Below, piece by piece: positions 26,730-33,968 of a DNA stretch of 33,968 nucleotides. Position 1 is the first letter of the stretch. Each line of letters begins with the position of its first letter. The notes below the pieces were generated by a model. The model was not told the origin of the DNA. It saw only the letters and a program-made list of their open reading frames with translations, and made no database searches. Location: positions 1 through 33,968 of the forward strand of contig JAJDAG010000058.1 in assembly GCA_029262005.1 (NCBI GenBank). Direction: 5' to 3'. A program made the position numbers and the translations under genes. This DNA is from Candidatus Zhuqueibacterota bacterium. GTDB lineage: Bacteria > Zhuqueibacterota > Zhuqueibacteria > Oceanimicrobiales > Oceanimicrobiaceae.

Positions 26730-27173
26730 TCATTTCTTGATTCTTAAAATCTTGACCTTTGATTTACCTAACTTTGTTGCTTTTGAGATATAGCCTATTG
26801 CGTCAGGGTTGTCTTGAATATATTTTATTACTTCAGCAGCGGAAAGTTTCTCTAAGGGCGGAACTTCGCGACCGGAAAAAACTTGTTGCTGCCAGTAAGC
26901 TTCGAGCACCGGGGTCGCTTTCCCAATAACCTCCTTAGAAAACTGTTTCCTGATGACTGAGGACTGACCCAGATTCACAGGAAGCACTGTTTTGCCATTT
27001 CCCCACTTGGTGACCTTCTTTAAAAATAAATTGGAAATTTGAGCTTTGGTCATTTCAGAAACTGAATTTGTCGCATTAACGATAATATTGTATGAAGTGT
27101 CACCTTGGGCAGTTGCCTGTCCATAAAGAAGAGGGGGGCAACAGGAAACGATGAGAAAAAAAACTATCTTCAT
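26730..27173 (-). CDS. Small phosphate-binding-like periplasmic protein (PstS-like, one lobe)
   Basis: A 147-residue exported protein: signal peptide [20 protein letters not shown], then a short PstS-like domain. [20 protein letters not shown] and [20 protein letters not shown] match the class of small phosphate ABC-type binding proteins that have only about half of the usual two-lobe structure. The C-terminus [20 protein letters not shown] is typical of this class. SD-like GAAGGGAAG precedes ATG 27173. It lies 15 nt after a porin stop and 37 nt before the hybrid kinase, so these are one operon; I infer it delivers a signal to the kinase rather than to a permease, as no ABC transporter genes are nearby. 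Ligand could be phosphate or another oxyanion. Confidence 0.8.
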   Translation of the reverse strand: MKIVFFLIVSCCPPLLYGQATAQGDTSYNIIVNATNSVSEMTKAQISNLFLKKVTKWGNGKTVLPVNLGQSSVIRKQFSKEVIGKATPVLEAYWQQQVFSGREVPPLEKLSAAEVIKYIQDNPDAIGYISKATKLGKSKVKILRIKK

Positions 27174-27188
27174 ATTGATACTTCCCTT

Positions 27189-28310
27189 CTAAAAGGCAAA
27201 TTGAGCGCCGAAGATGAACAAATCTGTCTGTTCTTTCAGCGTGTGGTTTAAAAGCGCAGCATCAAGGGCTTCGGGCTTGGCGAAACGATTTCCATCGACA
27301 TGGTGATACGATAGCTTCAAGACAAAATAGGAATTAAACCAGTAGTTGATGCCAATGACATTCTCTCGGTGTTTAAGCAAGGATGGCGCCTCGCGAGTAT
27401 CTACTTCGGGCAGCACAGTGTTTAGCCGCTCCAGGCGAGCAGCAATTTGCCAATTCCTCGAAAATTTGCGCGCCATTTCAAAATAAAAGGCATTTAGCTT
27501 CAGTTCGTCGCCATCTATCTGCCGGTAATACTCGCTGCGCACCGACCACACATTAGAAAGATATTCTCCATGAACGCCATAAACGCTATGTCTCTCCGCA
27601 GTGTTTTCCTCCTTGCCGGAATAACCGGAAATGCCGAGTTTCAACCCGTCAATCGGTACATCAATTGTCACTCTACCGCCAAGGATATCTTTAATGTTGT
27701 GTTCTTCTCCAAAGCCTTCTTCATTTTCATTCAATTCCCCAAAATAGCGGATAGGATTTTCGCTATCCAAGTTCAATTCCCCAACGTAAATATCATAACC
27801 CAAACCCCAATCATTGACGGTTTGCAAGAAGCCGGTAAAACCCGCGCCCTTGTATGCTTCTGCGCTGATCCCAGTCTCATTATAAACTGAGCTCGGAAGA
27901 GCGAAAAATGGTCGCAGAATTCCAACATCAAAAATCTCCCCATAAATTCCAAAAGGGTGTTTCACCTGGCCAATACGCAGCCTTAAAATATCTGAAAATC
28001 GCCACTCAGCAAAAGCGTAATCGACAGCCGCCTCTGTTCCATCATCATCTGCATTCCAGTAAAGTTGCGCCTTGACTTGGAGATTTTCTTTGGGTTTAGC
28101 GGTTACGGCGAGGGCAAAATCGAGATAGTCGTATTCCCCACCCTCCACGCCGAAAAGATACTTGTTGCTGTCCGTGCGGCCATAGCCCCAGGAACCAAAG
28201 CCATGAATGTACACTTTTTCAAGTTGCTGGGCAAAACCATCACTTATCGCAAAAAACAAAATCAATACTGACAGACTTCTGGTGAGCGCGCTCATGCTAA
28301 GATGCCTCAT
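27189..28310 (-). CDS. Porin-like outer-membrane protein (OprP/OprO-like)
   Basis: A 373-residue exported protein. The signal peptide is LTRSLSVLILFFAISDGFAQ. The mature part is a 16-strand-like barrel with many aromatic-ended strands (WGYGRTDSNKYLFGVEGG, YDYLDFALAVTAKPKENL, LRIGQVKHPFGIYGEIF) and it ends in a terminal aromatic residue, GAQFAF. It resembles phosphate-selective OprP/OprO porins (Porin_O_P family), which form trimers; the substrate cannot be told from sequence alone. It starts at 28310, overlapping the end of the upstream truncated gene (ATGA), and the small binding-protein gene follows 15 nt on. Confidence 0.82.
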   Translation of the reverse strand: MRHLSMSALTRSLSVLILFFAISDGFAQQLEKVYIHGFGSWGYGRTDSNKYLFGVEGGEYDYLDFALAVTAKPKENLQVKAQLYWNADDDGTEAAVDYAFAEWRFSDILRLRIGQVKHPFGIYGEIFDVGILRPFFALPSSVYNETGISAEAYKGAGFTGFLQTVNDWGLGYDIYVGELNLDSENPIRYFGELNENEEGFGEEHNIKDILGGRVTIDVPIDGLKLGISGYSGKEENTAERHSVYGVHGEYLSNVWSVRSEYYRQIDGDELKLNAFYFEMARKFSRNWQIAARLERLNTVLPEVDTREAPSLLKHRENVIGINYWFNSYFVLKLSYHHVDGNRFAKPEALDAALLNHTLKEQTDLFIFGAQFAF

Positions 28311-28411
28311 TTCTCTTTAATCTTCAAAATTCTGACCTTAAAGCTACCAACATGTGCTGATTTCGCCACATAGCCAATTGCGCCAGGAGCAGAATGTTGA
28401 GCCGGCAAAAT
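28307..28411 (-). pseudogene. C-terminal remnant of a second small phosphate-binding-like protein
   Basis: The last 34 codons before a stop at 28307-28309 read SAPGAIGYVAKSAHVGSFKV and RILKIKEK, clearly parallel to the C-terminus of the intact protein at 26730 ([20 protein letters not shown]). Upstream in the same frame there is no signal peptide or IFLKK...WGNG-like core. So the N-terminal two-thirds is missing or scrambled. It overlaps the porin start by 4 nt, as a functional operon gene would. I interpret it as the decayed first gene of the operon. Confidence 0.6.
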
Positions 28412-28651
28412 AAACGAACCGTAATTTAGCGCATCATTTAAAACTCTCGCAGCGGAGAATATTACTAAAACTGTTGCCATTATTTGTGTGAAAGTGAAAT
28501 AAAGTAAAATATTTCTTTTACAGCGTCCAACATTTCCCTTTTCGATTCCCCAAAATCGGGACAAATCATTCCTCAAAACAACTATTCCGCAATTCGGTAT
28601 AACAGGGCCTTCGCATAGCGAATTACCTCCCTGGCAGCAAGCCTTGACCAT

Positions 28652-29026
28652 CTCTCGTTTGACAGCAGGCCAATATAAGCATTTTCGGCAGCTTGGGCAG
28701 TTGACTTCACTTGTTCTACCTAAATTGAGCGATAGATGCTATGGCAATATTTTTCTCATGACTGCCCACAGCATAACCTGAAAACAAAACAGCCCGGGCA
28801 GTTTGATTTCAACCAACCAGGGTTGTCAGCAGTTCTGCATGAAATCAGTCATGTAACATCTACTTAAAAGAAATAAATAACGGTGCTATTTTAACCGCGC
28901 TCTACACAGAACAGCAAACTACAATCCATTTCCAGCCCTTCGCAAAACCGCTTGACTTTCATCCGCCGAAGCGCTAATATCGGCACAATTTATTGGTATT
29001 TTAATTTCACCACAAATAAATTCCCC
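28652..29026. other. Intergenic region upstream of porin operon and NAD+ synthetase gene
   Basis: 375 bp between divergent transcripts. It contains repeat copy B at 28761-28838. On the minus strand a Cys-rich frame (NCPSCRKCLYWPA) and an Ala-rich frame exist, but neither resembles a known protein. Promoters of both transcripts should lie here; none is convincing. Confidence 0.5.
28761..28838 (-). repeat. Repeat copy B with conserved stem, upstream of the porin operon
   Basis: About 78 bp, closely matching 23361-23440: shared runs include CCACAGCATAACCT, AAAACAAAACAGCCC and CAGTTCTGC. The stem ACAGCCC (28789-28795) / GGGTTGT (28820-28826) is preserved, one C being replaced by T to give a G-U pair. 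On the minus strand the stem is followed by a TTTTGTTTT run, as in copy A. No minus-strand gene ends just before it, so it may be a leader or attenuator of the porin operon or a remnant of duplication. Confidence 0.7.
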
Positions 29027-30772
29027 ATGGCCGAAACCCTTCGCATAGCTCTGGCTCAAACCAACACCACGGTCGGTGATTTTAAAGGCAATTGCCGCAA
29101 GATTATCGAATATATCAACAAGGCGAAAAACACAGGCGCAGAAATAGTGCTGTTCCCCGAGCTGACCATTCCGAGTTACTTTCCAGAAGATCTGTTGCTG
29201 AAAAAAAGATTCGTGCAAGACAATCTAAAATATTTAGACGGACTGGCTGCTAAAGTTCGTGATATTATCGCCATCGTTGGTTTTGTGGACCTTGACGAAA
29301 AAACAGGCAACACCCATAATGCCGCGGCTATTTTGAATCAAGGGAAAATAGCGGCAGTTTACCACAAAATCTGCTTGCCAAATTACAGCGTTTTCGATGA
29401 AAAACGTTACTTTGTGCCGGGCGATCGCCCCATGGTGTTCGACTGCAACGGCAGCAAAATCGGCCTGAACATTTGTGAGGATATTTGGGTGCCGGATGGC
29501 GTAACAGAATGTCAGGCGTTTGCCGGGGATGCCGAAGTGATTTTGAGTTTGTCGGCTTCACCTTATCATAAGGAGAAGCGGAAAATACGAGTGGAAATTG
29601 GCGCCACGCGAGCGTCATTTACCCGGGCGATTGTGGTTTACTTAAACCTTGTGGGTGGCCAGGACGGACTGATTTTTGATGGCAACAGTTTTATTGTTGA
29701 TCACCGGGGCGAATTGATTTGCGAATGCGCTCAATTTATCGAGGATTTTGCCGTGGCTGATCTGGATTTGGCTGCGGTGCGGCAATTTCGAAAAGAAGAT
29801 GCAACCTATCATTACGATAAGAAGGCGTATAAATCACTCTATCAGCCAGAGCTGGTGTCGTTGTCACCCCATGTTCGAAAGAAAAATCTTCCCGATGCAA
29901 CCGCAACTTGCAAAGTGCCATTAAGCCATCTGGAGGAAATTTATCAGGCACTGGTTTTAGGTACACGTGATTACGTTAGAAAAAATGGTTTCGCAAAGGT
30001 TGTCATTGGTTTAAGCGGTGGCATTGACTCGGCTCTGACAGCAGCAATTGCCGTGGAGGCCCTTGGCCGGGAAAACGTGATTGGGATTCTCATGCCCAGC
30101 GACATTTCCTCTGAGGGAAGTGTAAACGACTCTCTGGATTTGGCATCTAATCTGAACATTGAAACGAAAACGATCCCAATCAGTCAAGCCCTGGATATTT
30201 ACTTAACTCTGCTAAAGGGCACCTTCGAGGATCGGCCGGTAGACTCAACTGAGGAAAACTTGCAAGCGCGCATTCGTGGGAACATTCTTATGGCGCTTTC
30301 GAATAAATTTGGCTGGCTCGTGCTGACAACCGGTAACAAAAGCGAAACCAGTGTTGGCTACTGCACGCTCTACGGCGACATGGCCGGTGGGTTTGCGGTG
30401 ATTAAAGACGTGTGGAAAACACTCGTGTATGAACTTTGTAACCACATAAACAGCTTTGCACAGCGCGATGTGATTCCACGAGCGATTATCACAAAACCGC
30501 CTTCTGCTGAGTTGCGGCCCGACCAAACTGATCAGGATTCCTTGCCGCCTTATGATTTGCTCGATGCAATTCTGGAACAGTTTGTGGAAAAAGACAAGAC
30601 GGTCAAAGAAATTATCGCCGAAGGGTATCCGCGGGAAGTCGTGAAGCGGGTGGCCAGACTGGTGGATATCAATGAGTACAAACGCCGGCAAGCACCACCT
30701 GGCATCAAAATTAGCCGGAAAGCTTTTGGCAAGGACCGGCGTATGCCCATCACCAATCAATATCAGACTTGA
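29027..30772 (+). CDS. nadE: Glutamine-dependent NAD+ synthetase
   Basis: A 581-residue two-domain enzyme that forms NAD+ from deamido-NAD+ with ammonia from glutamine. The N-terminal nitrilase-like glutaminase has its triad E45 (FPELTIPSYF), K114 (YHKICLPNYSVFDEKRYF) and C150 (GLNICEDIW). The C-terminal synthetase domain has the PP-loop SGGIDS at 330-335, TTGNKSETSVGYCTLYGDMAG, and KPPSAELRPDQTDQDSLPPY, all standard. Start ATG 29027 (MAETLRIALAQ) is preferred over the upstream TTG 28952, which would add an unlike leader. The stop at 30770-30772 lies in a hairpin. The downstream gene is convergent. Confidence 0.97.
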   Translation: MAETLRIALAQTNTTVGDFKGNCRKIIEYINKAKNTGAEIVLFPELTIPSYFPEDLLLKKRFVQDNLKYLDGLAAKVRDIIAIVGFVDLDEKTGNTHNAAAILNQGKIAAVYHKICLPNYSVFDEKRYFVPGDRPMVFDCNGSKIGLNICEDIWVPDGVTECQAFAGDAEVILSLSASPYHKEKRKIRVEIGATRASFTRAIVVYLNLVGGQDGLIFDGNSFIVDHRGELICECAQFIEDFAVADLDLAAVRQFRKEDATYHYDKKAYKSLYQPELVSLSPHVRKKNLPDATATCKVPLSHLEEIYQALVLGTRDYVRKNGFAKVVIGLSGGIDSALTAAIAVEALGRENVIGILMPSDISSEGSVNDSLDLASNLNIETKTIPISQALDIYLTLLKGTFEDRPVDSTEENLQARIRGNILMALSNKFGWLVLTTGNKSETSVGYCTLYGDMAGGFAVIKDVWKTLVYELCNHINSFAQRDVIPRAIITKPPSAELRPDQTDQDSLPPYDLLDAILEQFVEKDKTVKEIIAEGYPREVVKRVARLVDINEYKRRQAPPGIKISRKAFGKDRRMPITNQYQT

Positions 30773-30812
30773 AAGGAACACCTGAATTCAGTCCAGGCAT
30801 CCCTTTCAAGTC
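30766..30812. terminator. Hairpin between convergent genes, overlapping the nadE stop
   Basis: GACTTGAAAGG (30766-30776) pairs perfectly with CCTTTCAAGTC (30802-30812); CCTG and CAGG inside can extend it. It contains the nadE stop codon. It lies 14 nt past the stop of the convergent minus-strand gene at 30826, so it could terminate both. There is no clear U-run on either side. Confidence 0.4.
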
Positions 30813-30825
30813 GCGCAAATCCTCT

Positions 30826-31896
30826 CTATGGAAACTTCAACTCAAGCCCAATTCGTGGCCGAACTCTGATTTTCAGGCTAAAAGGATCGATGCCGTTCTC
30901 AACTTGTTGGCCAACGCTGAAATTGTCCGACTTAAGCTCGTTAGCAAATTCCACGCTGACACCGCCGAAAAAATGCACCTCGACAGGAAGCCCGGTAGGA
31001 AAACCAAGCCCAACGCCTAGCAACGGCTCAATATGACCTCCCAGTCTGAGGCCACCCAGCAGATGAAAGGAACTTGCCACAGTAGGCTGCTTTGTGTCAA
31101 CCGGTTGGAAATGGTAGTTGATAACACCGAAAGTTGCTAAATCGCCAAACGGTTTTGGCACAACAACGATAACGCCATTCTCCACCCGCAAATCAACATC
31201 ATCGATTGTGGTGATGGCTGTGGCAATTCCAAAGCTCCATTTTTCTAATGACGTGTTGTCAAACGTTGTGTGGGCAAGAAATTTCTCGGAACTAATTTCC
31301 TTTTTCACGATAATTGAAATATCCGAATTTTTTTGAAATTTTTCCGGAATGTCAAACTTGCGAATATCGATCCACACATCCTGCGAGCTACCGGAAATGC
31401 CGGGAATGTTTGGAATCGGTGTAAAAAGTCCAATGAAATCCAAAATACTGGATTGAAAGGGTGAGCTTTTTCTGGTTAAAGTCACCGAGAGAAAAGACTC
31501 TGCCTTTTCACTTTTTGAAATAAATACGTAGTAAAGGTTGGCATCGCCGAGGCCGTATAATCTTGTATCGTAAAACGTGGAGCCGGCGTGCAGCATGCCA
31601 ATTGGGCTCATGTGGTCACCAAAATTTGCCACGACAATGTAATAATTATTTTCATTGAAGTCATGGCCCGGTAGCCTTTGCATGAGTAACCGCAGGCTAT
31701 CTACTGCCCATTCAATATGACCTTCATGAAACCAGCGAAAAGCTTTGCCGAACAAGTCGCCTGAATCCTGCACTTTAAACGGCGTGCCGGCAACAGGTTT
31801 GGGCACTGTGATAATTTTGTCCTGCCCTGAAACAGTGGTAGAAAATACCGGCAAGAGTAAAAAAATTATTGAAATTCGGATGAGGCTGCTTCTCAT
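30826..31896 (-). CDS. Exported protein of unknown function
   Basis: A 356-residue protein with a signal peptide (ISIIFLLLPVFSTTVSGQ). I recognise no domain. After the signal there is DSGDLFGKAFRWFHEGHIEW, then a middle region with a two-strand pattern, and the C-terminal half alternates strands and glycine (LLGGLRLGGHIEPLLGVGLG, VEVHFFGGVSVEFANEL) ending RPRIGLELKFP, which looks barrel- or beta-sheet-like. AAGGAG before ATG 31896 supports the start. It is convergent with nadE and divergent from the phosphoesterase gene. It may be an outer-membrane protein, but this is only a guess from the end pattern. Confidence 0.75.
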   Translation of the reverse strand: MRSSLIRISIIFLLLPVFSTTVSGQDKIITVPKPVAGTPFKVQDSGDLFGKAFRWFHEGHIEWAVDSLRLLMQRLPGHDFNENNYYIVVANFGDHMSPIGMLHAGSTFYDTRLYGLGDANLYYVFISKSEKAESFLSVTLTRKSSPFQSSILDFIGLFTPIPNIPGISGSSQDVWIDIRKFDIPEKFQKNSDISIIVKKEISSEKFLAHTTFDNTSLEKWSFGIATAITTIDDVDLRVENGVIVVVPKPFGDLATFGVINYHFQPVDTKQPTVASSFHLLGGLRLGGHIEPLLGVGLGFPTGLPVEVHFFGGVSVEFANELKSDNFSVGQQVENGIDPFSLKIRVRPRIGLELKFP

Positions 31897-32127
31897 TGAA
31901 CATCTCCTTATGTGATGGTAAAAACATGAATTTTGGCATGCTGAAGACGCGAAGTTTATGAAGTTTAAAGTATCTTACAGCAAAATGCAACAGAAAATGT
32001 TACTGCTGATCAACATTTTTGCCGTTGTCTTTTACAGGAATGAACGCTATCTTTTCGTGAGAGGGGCAAAGGACTGGAATGATTTTCCCCGGGTGAGTGG
32101 TTGTTGAATGTAAAAGGAAAAGACCAA

Positions 32128-33339
32128 ATGCTACGACTTTTATTATTGCTTTCTATGCTTCTCTTTTCAGCCTGCACCGGCACAAGCCCATATTTGCGCG
32201 TTGGAGATGAAGTCAAATCCGGCACCCGAGATGCGCGTCCTGATAGTTTGGATGTGGTGACATTTTATGCTCTGGGAGACTGGGGAACCGGCGGCAAAGC
32301 ACAGCACGCGGTTGCAGCCGTTTTGCGCCGGGACGTGGCCGTAATTCCGGCACAAAAACACATTCTTCCGTTTGCAGTTGGCCTTGGAGACAATGTGTAC
32401 GCGGAAGGTTTGCCCGCGGGCTGGGCCCGTCGACAAGAAGCAGTCCAAATGCTGCACCAAACCTTTGGCGCTGTTTATGAAAACGTCAAATATGCGGACA
32501 AGACAATTGATTTCCACATTGTGCCGGGAAATCATGATTATGCCGGGTCAGCAATGAACGCGCAAGACTATGGTGACATTCTGCACCAGGAGACCACGGC
32601 CGAGGCACTTTTTTCGTTTTGGAAGTACTATCCCATCGACCCGGCAATCAACTCAAACAACAACGACTCGACCAATTACAGCGCCTTGGCCCGCGTGGAA
32701 ATTGTACAACGGACTCTGCCGCAACGAGTAGATTTTGGTGCTTCGGATAAGCTGGATATTTTTGCAATAGACACTCAGGTCATGCTGGATTTATATGCCG
32801 GCAATGACAGTCAAATCGATTTGCACTGGCAACGTCTCAATGAATTGGTTGCTGCAAGTTCAGCTCGCTGGAAAATACTCATCGGCCACCACCCGGTGCG
32901 CAGCCATGGCAAACACGGTGGTTTTACTGAACCGTTTTGGTGGATTCCACCGCTTACAATTGTGCCCATCATCGATAAATTGTTTGTAAAAAGACTGCAG
33001 GATCTGGATCATCAGGCCAATCGGCGTTTTCAGAAAGACATGGTAGATTTCATGAAAAAGCAAGACGTGCAGTTTTATTTGGCCGGCCATGATCACAGTT
33101 TGCAATTTATGGGCATTGACACAGGGCATTTTCAGGTTATCTCCGGTAGTGCGGCCAAACTCTCCGGCGCAGGCCACGGTGACGAAACCTATTTTTCCCA
33201 CAAGGCATACGGTTTTGTCAGATTCGATATCACTGAAAAACAAGTCTGGCTTGAGTTTTTTGCGGTTGACCCGGCAAATAACTCAGGGCAATCAACCTCA
33301 CTTTTTACCGTTCAGGCGAAACAAAAGCATTTCCAGTAA
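32128..33339 (+). CDS. Lipoprotein metallophosphoesterase, acid-phosphatase-like
   Basis: A 403-residue protein that starts MLRLLLLLSMLLFSAC, a lipoprotein signal whose Cys is in the box FSAC. The metallophosphoesterase fold has every dimetal motif: FYALGDWGTGG, GLGDNVY, VPGNHDYAG, IGHHPVRSHG and AGHDHSLQF. The order and spacing match tartrate-resistant/purple acid phosphatases, so it probably frees phosphate from organic esters outside the inner membrane. AAGGAAAAGACCAA precedes ATG 32128; an upstream TTG (32101) is in frame but lacks a site. It is divergent from the exported protein gene. Confidence 0.92.
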   Translation: MLRLLLLLSMLLFSACTGTSPYLRVGDEVKSGTRDARPDSLDVVTFYALGDWGTGGKAQHAVAAVLRRDVAVIPAQKHILPFAVGLGDNVYAEGLPAGWARRQEAVQMLHQTFGAVYENVKYADKTIDFHIVPGNHDYAGSAMNAQDYGDILHQETTAEALFSFWKYYPIDPAINSNNNDSTNYSALARVEIVQRTLPQRVDFGASDKLDIFAIDTQVMLDLYAGNDSQIDLHWQRLNELVAASSARWKILIGHHPVRSHGKHGGFTEPFWWIPPLTIVPIIDKLFVKRLQDLDHQANRRFQKDMVDFMKKQDVQFYLAGHDHSLQFMGIDTGHFQVISGSAAKLSGAGHGDETYFSHKAYGFVRFDITEKQVWLEFFAVDPANNSGQSTSLFTVQAKQKHFQ

Positions 33340-33835
33340 GACCCTTGAGCATGACGTTCGCGGATGTTTGATTGTGAGCCTGTCCCACGCTGACAAACCT
33401 TCAAACCCAACCACGGCTAGCTGCTTTTTTACTCTTTGCGCTCGGCACCGGCATTGTTGAGTCTTGCCCTCCCGCTGTCTCCCGACGCCACATTTGTTGC
33501 TTCCATGCTTTTACTTGACACTTTTGTCGGAATTAACTATATAGATGCATACCTTGGGCCGCAAATTGGATTTCTTTCGGCATGAACTCACTGTTATTTG
33601 CGGCTGCACAGTCTTTCTTACGACCTTTTGGATATTGTTGTTTTCCATATAAAGCTGGTGTACGGTTTGGCTTTTTAGTAAGTCGGCTCCTCAAATGTAC
33701 CATTTTAACAGCATCGTTTTATAAACAACTAATATATATTTTCTTCATCCCTCGGCAGGGTGATTTACATGCTGCCGGTTGACAAAAACTCAGGCGACAT
33801 AAAAATCGATTGCTCATTTTTAATAATACTTAGTT
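33340..33835. other. Intergenic stretch with no recognised gene
   Basis: 496 bp between the phosphoesterase stop and the end of an IS30-like transposase. Small frames here do not look like proteins. The right end of the IS30-like element should lie in 33700-33835, but no terminal repeat can be defined without its other end. No clear terminator hairpin is seen after 33339. Confidence 0.5.
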
Positions 33836-33968
33836 TCAAGTTCCAAGTGCGACAAAATTATCTACAAATAATTCGTTTGGCGTTTTGAATTTTATAGTTT
33901 TTCTGGGTCTATTGTTTAATCTGTCTTTAACGAATTCAGTATCAGCATCGCTGATGTCATCAAAAGGA
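33836..33968 (-). CDS. IS30-family transposase, C-terminal end (partial)
   Basis: The minus strand reads 43 codons to a TGA at 33838-33836 and runs off the right edge. LNNRPRKTIKFKTPNELF is the hallmark tail of IS30-family transposases, the C-terminal end of the DDE integrase core. The N-terminal helix-turn-helix and the acidic triad are outside the window, so activity cannot be judged. It marks mobile DNA at the right edge, as the IS701-like element does near the left. Confidence 0.82.
   Translation of the reverse strand, partial: PFDDISDADTEFVKDRLNNRPRKTIKFKTPNELFVDNFVALGT

Noticed and set aside
28307-28651. A complete 114-residue minus-strand protein
   Set aside because: Only its last third is similar to a real protein. 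The N-terminal part is Cys-rich without a signal peptide and does not match the expected core, so I call it a remnant.
28600-28720. Two competing minus-strand frames, one Cys-rich and one Ala-rich
   Set aside because: Neither has a ribosome binding site or family resemblance; the region is best seen as non-coding.
33582-33782. 66-residue plus-strand frame
   Set aside because: No ribosome binding site or similarity; its Phe- and Leu-rich content follows from AT-rich DNA.
1-33968. CRISPR array
   Set aside because: No regularly spaced direct repeats were seen anywhere in the window.

Overview
The window looks like a contig piece from an uncultured or little-studied member of the Fibrobacterota-Chlorobiota-Bacteroidota side of the bacterial tree. 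A Calditrichota/KSB1-like lineage is my best guess. This rests on gene style only: a large lipoprotein paired with an outer-membrane-type protein, FeS-free central metabolism genes, and start sites with AGGAG-type ribosome binding sites. No rRNA or tRNA is visible to confirm it.

Region 1 (1-4244, minus strand) is an AT-rich DNA phosphorothioation (Dnd) cluster, dndC-dndD-dndE. The dndE-like reading frame runs off the left edge. It is unusual because, after a DndE-sized N-terminus, it continues without a stop into a HerA/FtsK-like P-loop ATPase. dndB is absent from its usual place in front of dndC.

Region 2 (4324-5793) is an IS701-like insertion sequence with 18-bp terminal inverted repeats. 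Its transposase is split over several frames. It sits about 80 bp upstream of dndC and is followed by a cluster of three hairpins (5822-5971).

Region 3 (5986-19866, all minus strand) is ordinary chromosomal sequence: a Na+/phosphate cotransporter with a PhoU-like tail, a STAS-domain protein, a GNAT acetyltransferase, a PLP aminotransferase, an M1-type metallopeptidase, a TMEM175-like channel overlapping a malic enzyme gene, a TPR protein, an 880-bp non-coding stretch with imperfect inverted repeats, and an operon of an outer-membrane-type protein and a 694-residue lipoprotein.

Region 4 (20197-21499, plus strand) has a sirtuin and a PaaI/YigI-like thioesterase. These are followed on the minus strand by a membrane-anchored protein with a CBS-like tail and a MarC-family membrane protein.

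Region 5 (23361-28838, minus strand) is the most coherent accessory unit: a broken small phosphate-binding-like protein, a porin, an intact small phosphate-binding-like protein and a hybrid histidine kinase, packed as one operon and bracketed by two copies of an ~80-bp repeat with a conserved stem. It may be a substrate-sensing system in which the porin and binding protein feed the kinase.

Region 6 (29027-33968) has glutamine-dependent NAD+ synthetase, a convergent secreted protein of unknown function, a lipoprotein metallophosphoesterase of the acid phosphatase type, and the C-terminal end of an IS30-family transposase at the right edge. Several genes (Na+/Pi symporter, phosphate-binding-like protein with porin, acid phosphatase) hint at phosphate acquisition, but they are not one operon.
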